A program made the position numbers and the translations under genes. 55,995 nt of DNA, from the IMG/VR virus record IMGVR_UViG_3300019892_000038, positions 1 through 55,995 of that record; one strand, given 5' to 3'. Shown here one piece after another: positions 50,015 to 55,995 of the stretch; positions within the stretch are counted from its first letter, which is position 1; every line of letters begins with the position of its first letter. This stretch comes from a virus. The notes below the pieces were generated by a model that did not search any database, was not told where the DNA came from, and saw only the letters and a program-made list of their open reading frames with translations.

Positions 50015-50581
50015 CTATCCGCCGGGTTTCAACTCACCGGCAACCTTTAGGTGATATCCGGCGTCAACAAGGTGGTCAATAAGCACGCGGTCAATCTTAT
50101 CGACCGTCCAACAGCCGAACGTGTCATCAAACGTCGCGTGATACGCGTCCCATGCATCTGCGAGCAGCTCATCACCATCACTCGACAGCGCGTCATAGGT
50201 ATCGCCCCATAGACACACCTTATCGCCGTATCGTGTGCGTTGATGTCCGGCAATGTGGATCATGCCGGTCGGTTCTCGGCGTCGGTACTCAACCATCTGT
50301 GGTTCGACTTCGAGCAACGACTTCGAGGTCGGCATCCATGTGTCAGTCGTCATCCTGTCACGCCGGAGTGTAAAGCGTGGCGTCAAGGCTGACGCGTTCG
50401 GTGTCGCAGCGGCAATGTGATAGGCGTCATCTGTCTGGGTGTCGATAAGCGCCCAAACGTGGGGCGTCCATGTGCCAAACTTCTCATTACCCCACCACTC
50501 GCTTTCGAGCGAGAGCAAGTGAAGTCCGCTTCGGTGCGCAATCTCCTGTCGGTCGCATCTCCGCTGTGAGGTTTCAGACAT
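50015..50581 (-). CDS. Accessory protein, 188 residues
   Basis: MSETSQRRCDRQEIAHRSGL, then WWGNEKFGTWTPHVWALIDT and EYRRREPTGMIHIAGHQRTR. The His/Trp-rich body GDKVCLWGDTYDALSSDGDE has a single-domain look with one or two potential metal sites. It precedes the dyad element and has its own promoter cassette. Function unknown. Confidence 0.55.
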   Translation of the reverse strand: MSETSQRRCDRQEIAHRSGLHLLSLESEWWGNEKFGTWTPHVWALIDTQTDDAYHIAAATPNASALTPRFTLRRDRMTTDTWMPTSKSLLEVEPQMVEYRRREPTGMIHIAGHQRTRYGDKVCLWGDTYDALSSDGDELLADAWDAYHATFDDTFGCWTVDKIDRVLIDHLVDAGYHLKVAGELKPGG

Positions 50582-50640
50582 AATTTCTCTCCTCGCCCGT
50601 ACGTAAGAGGGGAGAGTTAATAAGTCTTATGAAGTCTTGT
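50580..50640 (-). promoter_or_regulatory. Accessory promoter cassette, copy 10
   Basis: CTTCATAAGAC then TTATTAAC (box 50617-50624), about 36 bases to the ATG, so a short leader is likely. Confidence 0.6.
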
Positions 50641-50649
50641 TGTGATATG

Positions 50650-51006
50650 TCACACTGTCGCGAGCAAGTCGCGTGGTGTAAGCGCATCTGGATTATCAAA
50701 CTCAAAGACGTCGCTCAATTTGTCTGGTAACTCAGTATGCAGGGCGACATCTGTTGTGAATTGGTCATGCAGTCGGGTATTGACACGCTCTGCAACACGG
50801 TCAGCATCAATTCTAATCGGTTTTGTCGTTGCGGTTGTCGCATTGACGAGAAATATCCTATGATCGTCGTCACGGATGTATGCGAAGTCACCATTCACGT
50901 CGCTCATTGTGACAATGGTTCCACCGTCAAAGAGAAATTCCCGTGGTGCAAACGCATCCGGATCAAGTCCAAATGACTCATTTGTTACACTCAATGGATC
51001 GATCAT
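50650..51006 (-). CDS. Accessory protein, 118 residues
   Basis: The ATG at 51006 (MIDPLSVTNESFGLDPDAFA) is preferred over a TTG six bases up. Body: PREFLFDGGTIVTMSDVNGD, then FAYIRDDDHRIFLVNATTAT and LHDQFTTDVALHTELPDKLS. It starts with the beta-rich ASN-rich style of the family. No exact cassette is present; TATA-like CTATAG lies near 51036. Function unknown. Confidence 0.5.
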   Translation of the reverse strand: MIDPLSVTNESFGLDPDAFAPREFLFDGGTIVTMSDVNGDFAYIRDDDHRIFLVNATTATTKPIRIDADRVAERVNTRLHDQFTTDVALHTELPDKLSDVFEFDNPDALTPRDLLATV

Positions 51007-51113
51007 TGTCAATTACAGATTGCTGCGCCAACTATAGACGCGTTACGGCATCGCATACATCACTGCAAAATAAGTGGGCTATTCAACGAACGGCGTGGCA
51101 ACGTGTCTATCGC

Positions 51114-51386
51114 TTACACGTCATATGGATTCTCAGCGTATATCTCAACTTCGCCATTCGCTTTTCGGATATTCCGCCGGGTAGCAGCCTCGTCAATATG
51201 AGTCGCTCTACCTAACGTGTCATCGTCACCAATTATATGTACGTACATCACGCCATCGCGTTTCGTGAATAGCACATCATTATACACATCTTCTGACACA
51301 ATCGTCATACCAGCATCAAGCAGTGCAATCGGGTCAAACTGTACTTCGCGGTCAATACTCTCGTGTCGGGTAGCACTTTCAGACAT
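51114..51386 (-). CDS. Accessory protein A of tandem paralogous pair
   Basis: A 90-residue protein: MSESATRHESIDREVQFDPI, then ALLDAGMTIVSEDVYNDVLF and TKRDGVMYVHIIGDDDTLGR, with EIYAENPYDV at the end. It aligns over its whole length with the next product to the right. It has its own promoter cassette. The pattern 'aGMTIV---------l-TKRDG--Y' shows a likely beta-rich small domain. Function unknown. Confidence 0.65.
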   Translation of the reverse strand: MSESATRHESIDREVQFDPIALLDAGMTIVSEDVYNDVLFTKRDGVMYVHIIGDDDTLGRATHIDEAATRRNIRKANGEVEIYAENPYDV

Positions 51387-51438
51387 ACTACAATCTATAT
51401 TAGGAGAGGGAGGTTAATAAGTCTTACGAAGTCTCTAT
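51384..51438 (-). promoter_or_regulatory. Accessory promoter cassette, copy 11
   Basis: AGACTTCGTAAGAC then TTATTAAC (box 51414-51421), 28 bases to the ATG; CATAGAGACTTCG is shared with copy 12. Confidence 0.65.
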
Positions 51439-51493
51439 GACACCGAAAATAAGCGGGCTATTCAACAGACGCTGCAAGCAACACGCCTATCCC

Positions 51494-51775
51494 TTACTCG
51501 TCATACGGATTCTCAGCGTGTATCTCAACTACACCACACGATTTTCTGACAACCCGGCGGGCATCATCCTCGTCAGTAGCAGTTGGGTCACACAGTATGT
51601 CACCTTCAAACTGGATCATACGCCGATAAATCTGCCCATCACGTTTCGTGAGGATTATATCGTCAGTCGGATGACGTGCGACAATCGTCATACCAGCATT
51701 AAGTATCGCAACTGGGTCACACTGTACTTCGCGATCAATACTCTCTACCTTGCTTCGAGTCGTGGCTTCTGACAT
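51494..51775 (-). CDS. Accessory protein B of tandem paralogous pair
   Basis: The ATG at 51775 (MSEATTRSKVESIDREVQCD) matches the promoter spacing. 93 residues: PVAILNAGMTIVARHPTDDI, then ILTKRDGQIYRRMIQFEGDI, ending EIHAENPYDE. Pairwise identity with the neighbour is high over start, centre and end, while the middle loop differs (VYNDVLF vs TDDIILT). This marks a recent tandem duplication that has diversified in one part. Confidence 0.65.
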   Translation of the reverse strand: MSEATTRSKVESIDREVQCDPVAILNAGMTIVARHPTDDIILTKRDGQIYRRMIQFEGDILCDPTATDEDDARRVVRKSCGVVEIHAENPYDE

Positions 51776-51835
51776 ACTACACATACACTTACGTGAGGAA
51801 AGTATATAAGTATTACGAAGTCTCTATGACACCAA
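51773..51835 (-). promoter_or_regulatory. Accessory promoter cassette, copy 12
   Basis: AGACTTCGTAATAC then TTATATAC (box 51803-51810), 28 bases to the ATG. Confidence 0.65.
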
Positions 51836-51849
51836 CAATATCGTGTGAA

Positions 51850-52236
51850 TCAAGCCACCTCGTATGGCTCCCTGAGTTTTCGTTCATCGCCCGTCTCCAA
51901 AACACCGAGCAGATCAACATGTGATAACTCCGGCATTGTTACCTCTGCGGTCGCACCATACCCAAATGACGTATCATCGAGCATAAACGCCCGTAGTCCA
52001 TCTTCGTCAACTGCTGACGGATCATCCACGTAGATATACACGTCCAAGTCACTCTCACCGGGTGTGTACGTCCCATCAACCGCACTCCCGACAATCCCGA
52101 TACCGGTCAACCTCGGTGGTTCGACATCAAACACAACGTGATAATACTCGTCAATCACAATCTGTAGCGCATCTTTTACTGCGGATGTGTACACGCCATC
52201 AACAATCTCGCCGTGAATCGCGGCACTCTCAGACAT
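51850..52236 (-). CDS. Minimal nucleotidyltransferase (pol-beta superfamily)
   Basis: A 128-residue protein. The ATG at 52236 (MSESAAIHGEIVDGVYTSAV) fits the promoter. Residues 45-75 hold IGIVGSAVDGTYTPGESDLD, then VYIYVDD, the nucleotidyltransferase signature GS-x-x-x-G-x-x-x-x-x-SD-x-D with the two catalytic Asp. A third carboxylate may be E104 or D108. Such minimal enzymes act as MNT antitoxins or AMPylating enzymes, or add nucleotides to RNA or proteins. No HEPN partner is seen adjacent, which makes an effector or anti-defence role possible (inference). Confidence 0.65.
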   Translation of the reverse strand: MSESAAIHGEIVDGVYTSAVKDALQIVIDEYYHVVFDVEPPRLTGIGIVGSAVDGTYTPGESDLDVYIYVDDPSAVDEDGLRAFMLDDTSFGYGATAEVTMPELSHVDLLGVLETGDERKLREPYEVA

Positions 52237-52290
52237 ACTACAATCTATATTAGGAGGGGAGAGTATATAAGTCTGTCGAACTCCGATGGC
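52234..52290 (-). promoter_or_regulatory. Accessory promoter cassette, copy 13
   Basis: CATCGGAGTTCGACAGAC then TTATATAC (box 52264-52271), TCTCCCCTCCTAATATAG, 28 bases to the ATG; near-identical to copy 5. Confidence 0.65.
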
Positions 52291-52324
52291 GGTGTGTATA
52301 TCAACAAGATACATGCGTGTGACC

Positions 52325-52337
52325 GGCGATTATCGTC
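52325..52337. repeat. GGCGATNATCGCC-like palindrome, copy 9 (imperfect)
   Basis: GGCGATTATCGTC, one mismatch, in the divergent gap beside the plus-strand promoter at 52358. Confidence 0.5.
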
Positions 52338-52344
52338 ACAACTA

Positions 52345-52386
52345 GATATCAAAACACTTATATACTCTCCTCTCCTAATAGAAGAT
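52345..52386 (+). promoter_or_regulatory. Accessory promoter cassette, copy 14 (plus strand)
   Basis: ACACTTATATACTCTCC with TATA at 52358-52364, then TCTCCTAATAGAAGAT and the GTG at 52387. The cassette also works on the plus strand. Confidence 0.65.
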
Positions 52387-52719
52387 GTGATACGAGATAT
52401 CACCGAGCGACCGAGCTACGAAGACCAGATTGTCGCAGAAATACTTGGGTCCGTCGAGACGTATGACCTGAGCGATGGTGGTGCGAATGGACCGTGGACG
52501 TTTGGCGACCTCGAAGTTGAGCGTGTGCATAACACGATTGTGTTCAGAAATTGGGAAACTGAACGCTATCTTGGAAAACTCGACTTGAGCGAGTTACCGA
52601 GCGGAGAGCTTGCCCCAGAGACGATTGACGATATTCTCCGTGGGCGATTGCACCGGCTCCATACGAGAGCGTCAGCGAATATGACAGATGATCCAGCAGT
52701 TGCGGAGGTAGACCGGTGA
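52387..52719 (+). CDS. Accessory protein, 110 residues, plus strand
   Basis: A GTG start (VIRDITERPSYEDQIVAEIL) sits 23-28 bases from the TATA box. Body: DGGANGPWTFGDLEVERVHN, then TIVFRNWETERYLGKLDLSE. Acidic ends and a beta-rich centre. It leads the plus-strand islet upstream of the PAPS-reductase-like gene. No family recognised. Confidence 0.55.
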   Translation: MIRDITERPSYEDQIVAEILGSVETYDLSDGGANGPWTFGDLEVERVHNTIVFRNWETERYLGKLDLSELPSGELAPETIDDILRGRLHRLHTRASANMTDDPAVAEVDR

Positions 52720-52820
52720 ACGAATAATCAGTAGATAGTGTAGTAGAATATAATATTCAAATAACACATGTACATCCGTCATGCGACACGCCCATACGCA
52801 ATCCAGCGTAAGACACGCGT

Positions 52821-54008
52821 ATGAAGGTGTATCTCGATGGCACGGTTCGTGAAGCCGCACGCGAACGGATCAACTTCTTTTTCGACCACTTCGATAACAT
52901 CATTGCTGCTGTCAGTGGCGGCAAAGATAGCACGGTTATTTTCAACTTGGTCAAAGATATCGCCGAAGAACGCGATGAGCTGCCAATTTATTGCCTCTGG
53001 ATAGATCAAGAGGCAGAGTATCAGGCAACTGCCGACACGGTTGAACACTGGATGACACAGGATGGCGTTATCCCACTATGGTTTCAGATCCCAATGAAAA
53101 TGACCAATGCAACAAGCGACAGTGAGAATTTCTTGCATTGTTGGGACCCGGAACTTGGACCGGACGGATGGATGCGCGAAAAGCACCCACTTGCGATTAC
53201 CGAAAATACATATGGCACACAACGCTTTGAGAAGCTCTTTGGCAATATACTCAAAGAGGAGTTTGATGATGGTGGAAAGACGGCGTTACTCGGTGGGATG
53301 CGCGCCCAAGAGTCACCACGTCGGCATGTGGCATTAACCAAACAGTCAACATGGAACGGGATTACCTACGGCAAGTTTCATGGCTACAGTCGCGACAAGC
53401 ATTTCACGTTTTATCCAATCTATGATTGGGGCTACTCGGATGTCTGGAAGTACATCCACGACACTGATAGAACGTACAATGATGTCTACGATAAGATGTA
53501 CAAAGCCGGTATTCCCATTCCGAATATGCGCGTGTCAAACGTCCACCACGAGCAAAGCGTCAATCTGCTCTTCACATTACAAGAGTTTGAACCCGAAACA
53601 TTTGACGCGCTTGCAGATCGCATTGGCGGTATTCATACGGCTGGACAAATGGGTGATGATGATTACTTCCCAGATGAGCTACCGTATATGTTTGAGAATT
53701 GGCGTGAGTATCGCAACTATCTACTTGAGACGTTAGTTGAGGATAAAGAGCATCGCAAGCGGTTCAAGCGCCACTTTATGACGATTGATTTACGAGCGGA
53801 GCATGACCCCGAAGAATATCCGCGATTGCTCAAGCGCTGCGTCAGAGGGATTCTGGCGAATGATTGGGAGGGTGGATCAACGCTCAAAAGTGCTGTTGCG
53901 CGTGTTGAAACCAGTCCGTATAATGAGATTCTTGAGTGGAAGAAAAACTGGTTGCGCGAAGAGGGCACATGGGACGATCTCAAAAAGAAGGGCATCGTCC
54001 GCGAGTGA
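52821..54008 (+). CDS. PAPS-reductase-family ATP-pyrophosphatase, IbrA-like
   Basis: A 395-residue protein. IIAAVSGGKDSTVIFNLVKD holds the PP-loop SGGKDST at residues 32-38, which adenylates a substrate. GGMRAQESPRR near 150 is the second signature (R-x-x-ES) of this superfamily. The C-terminal third (RVSNVHHEQSVNLLFTLQEF, then FDALADRIGGIHTAGQMGDD) resembles DUF3440 of IbrA-type proteins. IbrA proteins co-occur with ParB-like IbrB, and such a gene follows here after one small ORF. Known relatives act as regulators or in DNA sulfur chemistry; here the biochemistry is unknown. Confidence 0.75.
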   Translation: MKVYLDGTVREAARERINFFFDHFDNIIAAVSGGKDSTVIFNLVKDIAEERDELPIYCLWIDQEAEYQATADTVEHWMTQDGVIPLWFQIPMKMTNATSDSENFLHCWDPELGPDGWMREKHPLAITENTYGTQRFEKLFGNILKEEFDDGGKTALLGGMRAQESPRRHVALTKQSTWNGITYGKFHGYSRDKHFTFYPIYDWGYSDVWKYIHDTDRTYNDVYDKMYKAGIPIPNMRVSNVHHEQSVNLLFTLQEFEPETFDALADRIGGIHTAGQMGDDDYFPDELPYMFENWREYRNYLLETLVEDKEHRKRFKRHFMTIDLRAEHDPEEYPRLLKRCVRGILANDWEGGSTLKSAVARVETSPYNEILEWKKNWLREEGTWDDLKKKGIVRE

Positions 54009-54045
54009 GAATCACGGCGATTTCTACTGACAATCGGACTTCGTA

Positions 54046-54093
54046 AGACTTATATACTCTCCTCCCCTAGTAAAGAGTGAGGAGAGATAAGAT
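54046..54093 (+). promoter_or_regulatory. Accessory promoter cassette, copy 15 (plus strand)
   Basis: CGGACTTCGTAAGACTTATA, TATA at about 54048-54056, then CTCTCCTCCCCTAGTAAAG. The GAGGAGAG just before the ATG at 54094 may be a ribosome binding site, making a leader of 35-40 bases. Confidence 0.6.
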
Positions 54094-54507
54094 ATGTCCT
54101 CAGAAAGTCCGAACCGACAGACCTGTACAGTTGCCGACCACGTTGACATCAGCGTTGCACAGCGACCGCTAGACGCACCGCTCTATGAGAGTGGTGACGT
54201 TGCCCACGTGAGCACGTTGACACCACAGCAAAATGCCGACTCTGAGCGATATGAGTTTTCAACCACCGTGCTCTCAGTTGACACAATTACCGGTGATGAT
54301 GACGATGACGATAATGACGACTATGTTGAGCACGTCTACTTGCGCTACACGGACCCAGACCGCTTTGGCGACCACCGACCGATATACCGTCTTGTGATTG
54401 ATGGCGAGGATAATCGGCTTGAGCGATTACAGTCACCGAAGTGGCCGGATAGATGGTTCCGAGCCAGCCAGAAAGGGATTCTTGACTTGGAGAAAATCGA
54501 GCGATAA
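54094..54507 (+). CDS. Small acidic protein between the IbrA- and IbrB-like genes
   Basis: A 137-residue protein: MSSESPNRQTCTVADHVDIS, then SGDVAHVSTLTPQQNADSER and DDYVEHVYLRYTDPDRFGDH. It carries an eight-residue Asp-rich run (GDDDDDDNDD). Its own cassette suggests separate control from the flanking genes. No family is recognised. Co-location suggests a helper or regulator. Confidence 0.55.
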   Translation: MSSESPNRQTCTVADHVDISVAQRPLDAPLYESGDVAHVSTLTPQQNADSERYEFSTTVLSVDTITGDDDDDDNDDYVEHVYLRYTDPDRFGDHRPIYRLVIDGEDNRLERLQSPKWPDRWFRASQKGILDLEKIER

Positions 54508-54620
54508 CGCGTAATGCGCGTCGACACTGACTGATTGCGTGACCGCCCACTTCGACGGAGTTGCGCCCGTTGGAGTGGGTATTTCGCAATGCCTTAGCAT
54601 TGGTATGTCTAACACGTTGT

Positions 54621-55316
54621 ATGAGCGATCTTGAGGCGGTTAGAGACGCCATTGAATCACTTGTCGATACTGCTGATGATCCAAACGTGGTGTTGAACAA
54701 CGTCCAGTCAATTGTCTCTGAGCTGCGTCCAATTGACGAGTTTCCGATTGACGATGTGAAGTTTGTCCCACTTGAGAAAGTGTCAGCCAATAGCTACAAT
54801 CCAAACAAAGTTGCTGATAACGAGATGGAATTGCTGTATAAGAGTATCAAAGCCGATGGTTATACGCAACCAGTCGTCTGTGTCGAGGATGAGACGTATG
54901 ATGGTGATGAGACCAGATATCAGATTATTGATGGTTTTCATCGCTATATCACGATGAAACGTCATTCGGATATCCGTGAGCGATCAAACGGGCTACTCCC
55001 AATCACAGTCCTCGATAAGACGATGAACGAGCAACGTGCAGCCACAGTCCGACACAATCGTGCAAGCGGCAAGCACACGACATCTGGCAAGTCACAAGTG
55101 GTCTTTGAGATGTTACAGGACGGATGGGATGATGAACGGATTTGTGAAGAGCTTGGGATGGAACCAGAGGAGTTAGCGCGGTTGAAGCATACCAGTGGCT
55201 TTGCGAAACTCTTTGACGATACTGATTACTCACAACCGTGGAAAGCAACCGAACAGTTGCAGGTCGAGAAAGAATTTGATGAGATCGACCATCCACTCAG
55301 CGACGAGTCATGGTAA
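54621..55316 (+). CDS. ParB-like protein, IbrB-like partner
   Basis: A 231-residue protein. The ATG at 54621 (MSDLEAVRDAIESLVDTADD) is preferred over an in-frame start 20 codons up. VPLEKVSANSYNPNKVADNE, then DGYTQPVVCVEDETY and IIDGFHRYITMKRH are the ParB/sulfiredoxin-like fold with its GFHRY motif, replacing the canonical GERR. The C-terminal LQDGWDDERICEELGMEPEE looks like an HTH-like DNA-binding part. Its pairing with the PAPS-reductase-like gene matches IbrAB. ATPase or CTPase activity is not established. Confidence 0.7.
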   Translation: MSDLEAVRDAIESLVDTADDPNVVLNNVQSIVSELRPIDEFPIDDVKFVPLEKVSANSYNPNKVADNEMELLYKSIKADGYTQPVVCVEDETYDGDETRYQIIDGFHRYITMKRHSDIRERSNGLLPITVLDKTMNEQRAATVRHNRASGKHTTSGKSQVVFEMLQDGWDDERICEELGMEPEELARLKHTSGFAKLFDDTDYSQPWKATEQLQVEKEFDEIDHPLSDESW

Positions 55317-55329
55317 GTGACTCAGAACG

Positions 55330-55674
55330 TCATCTCGCTTCCTGAGACACCCACATCTTTTCAACGCGTTCATTCGGTTTCGGCTGCCGATATTCTTCGG
55401 TGTAGATGGCTTTCTCGTCATGAATAAGGATAACGTCGTCATGGATCGGGTACTTGCTCGGCTCTACGTATAACGCTCGATCATCGTCGTGGATAAGCAC
55501 CACAGCCCCATCGCCATCTTCGTCGGTCATCCATTCGATCTCGCCGTCATATGTATTCTCAGGCGTGTCAACCGTCACGTTATCGCCCAGTGTCAACTCG
55601 GCTAATGACGCTGCCCGTGTCTCTGCGAGGTCTGTCAACTCTGTTCGCACGGTCTCAGATTCGGTCTCAGACAT
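55330..55674 (-). CDS. Accessory small protein, 114 residues
   Basis: The ATG at 55674 (MSETESETVRTELTDLAETR) fits the promoter. Body: SLAELTLGDNVTVDTPENTY, then GEIEWMTDEDGDGAVVLIHD and SKYPIHDDVILIHDEKAIYT. The beta-rich centre contains a duplicated 'VvLIHD' unit (AVVLIHDDDRALYVE and DVILIHDEKAIYTEE). Function unknown. Confidence 0.55.
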   Translation of the reverse strand: MSETESETVRTELTDLAETRAASLAELTLGDNVTVDTPENTYDGEIEWMTDEDGDGAVVLIHDDDRALYVEPSKYPIHDDVILIHDEKAIYTEEYRQPKPNERVEKMWVSQEAR

Positions 55675-55725
55675 ACTACACTTACTATTAGGAGGGGAGG
55701 GATAATAAAAGTTACGGAGTCCGAT
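55672..55725 (-). promoter_or_regulatory. Accessory promoter cassette, copy 16
   Basis: CATCGGACTCCGTAAC then TTTTATTATC (box 55701-55709), 27-28 bases to the ATG. Confidence 0.6.
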
Positions 55726-55740
55726 GAGCATCCAGTTACG

Positions 55741-55902
55741 TCAATCTGAGATCGTCTCTCGGATGCGGAGTATCTCACGCGCTTTCGTGCGTTGGCGGGA
55801 TGTATAACTGCTGCAATGCATAATCCGCTCAAGTTTGGCGTCATCTAGCTGTTCTAACTCAGCCAGCGAGATCATCTGTGTCGTGCCCATCGCCACTGTC
55901 AT
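55741..55902 (-). CDS. 53-residue hypothetical helical protein
   Basis: MTVAMGTTQMISLAELEQLD, then DAKLERIMHCSSYTSRQRTK and AREILRIRETISD. The helix-loop-helix pattern suggests a DNA- or protein-binding mini-domain. The ATG at 55902 overlaps the upstream stop as ATGA, so it is preferred over an ATG four codons in. Confidence 0.55.
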   Translation of the reverse strand: MTVAMGTTQMISLAELEQLDDAKLERIMHCSSYTSRQRTKAREILRIRETISD

Positions 55903-55995
55903 TCTGAGACAACCGAATGTTCCTCAACGAACAACGCTCCGACGTTTTCTTCGCGGTCAATGTATTCGTCTGCCATTATCTCTGTATCGAACACA
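55899..55995 (-). CDS. Partial CDS, C-terminal 32 residues of a small protein
   Basis: The frame is open to the window edge: VFDTEIMADEYIDREENVGA, then LFVEEHSVVSE. An internal ATG lies at 55976, but the upstream codons look coding. It couples to the next gene by ATGA. The rest of the gene is outside. Confidence 0.5.
   Translation of the reverse strand, partial: VFDTEIMADEYIDREENVGALFVEEHSVVSE

Noticed and set aside
1-55995. tRNA or rRNA genes
   Set aside because: I looked for cloverleaf-like arms with GTTC-A-TCC-type T loops and saw none convincing by eye. A tRNA scan would decide.

Overview
The window looks like the late-gene half, plus an accessory region, of a contractile-tailed (myovirus-like) virus or provirus of a halophilic archaeon. 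It has a complete head-tail morphogenesis set: large terminase, portal of the DUF1073 type, prohead protease, HK97/encapsulin-fold capsid protein, connector proteins, tail sheath, tail tube, tape measure, and a P2/Mu-like baseplate (U-, D-, V-, PAAR-, W/gp25-, J- and I-like). The haloarchaeal assignment rests on very Asp/Glu-rich proteins, TATA-box promoters about 28 nt ahead of start codons with little or no leader, and many small CxxC proteins of a kind common in haloviruses. Base composition looks moderate (near half GC by eye, not computed), which would suit a host such as Haloquadratum; that host guess is inference. No polymerase, primase, helicase, integrase, tRNA or rRNA was recognised, so the replication part of the genome probably lies outside.

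Layout, read along the minus strand from right to left. (1) 43.6-56.0 kb: an accessory region of about twenty small genes, mostly minus strand. Most have their own copy of one promoter cassette ending in an ATG or GTG that usually begins MSE(S/T). Several products are paralogues. A plus-strand islet (52.4-55.3 kb) holds a PAPS-reductase-family protein and a ParB-like protein resembling the IbrA/IbrB pair, with a small acidic gene between them. (2) 40.6-43.6 kb: gene-poor DNA with an island dense in GTCTCAG/GTCTTAG-type motifs, a direct repeat of about 103 bp, and a 21-bp tandem repeat array. (3) 26.1-40.6 kb: large terminase, a zinc protein, portal and a giant protein with two zincin motifs; then a plus-strand HTH-phosphoesterase gene, a holin-like gene, and an operon of tiny zinc proteins with a DPPW methyltransferase. 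(4) 25.0-26.1 kb: non-coding, repeat-containing. (5) 11.7-25.0 kb: protease, decoration protein, capsid, connectors, sheath, tube, chaperones, tape measure. (6) 1-11.5 kb: baseplate, collagen-like fibre and a host-recognition cassette with Kelch, fibronectin-III-like and carboxypeptidase-regulatory-like proteins.

Two dispersed sequence families tie the window together. The first is a composite dyad, a near-palindrome plus the perfect palindrome ATGTATATATACAT, present in seven intergenic gaps; in five of the seven its edge lies about 75-110 bp upstream of the next minus-strand start codon. It looks like a shared operator or promoter for virion operons. The second is a 13-bp palindrome GGCGATNATCGCC (seven perfect and two near copies), often close to the first. 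With the reused accessory promoter, these suggest at least two virus-encoded regulons. The most unusual observations are these two elements, the accessory promoter array with its diverging small-protein families, and a small peptide module shared between portal, giant zincin protein and its neighbour.
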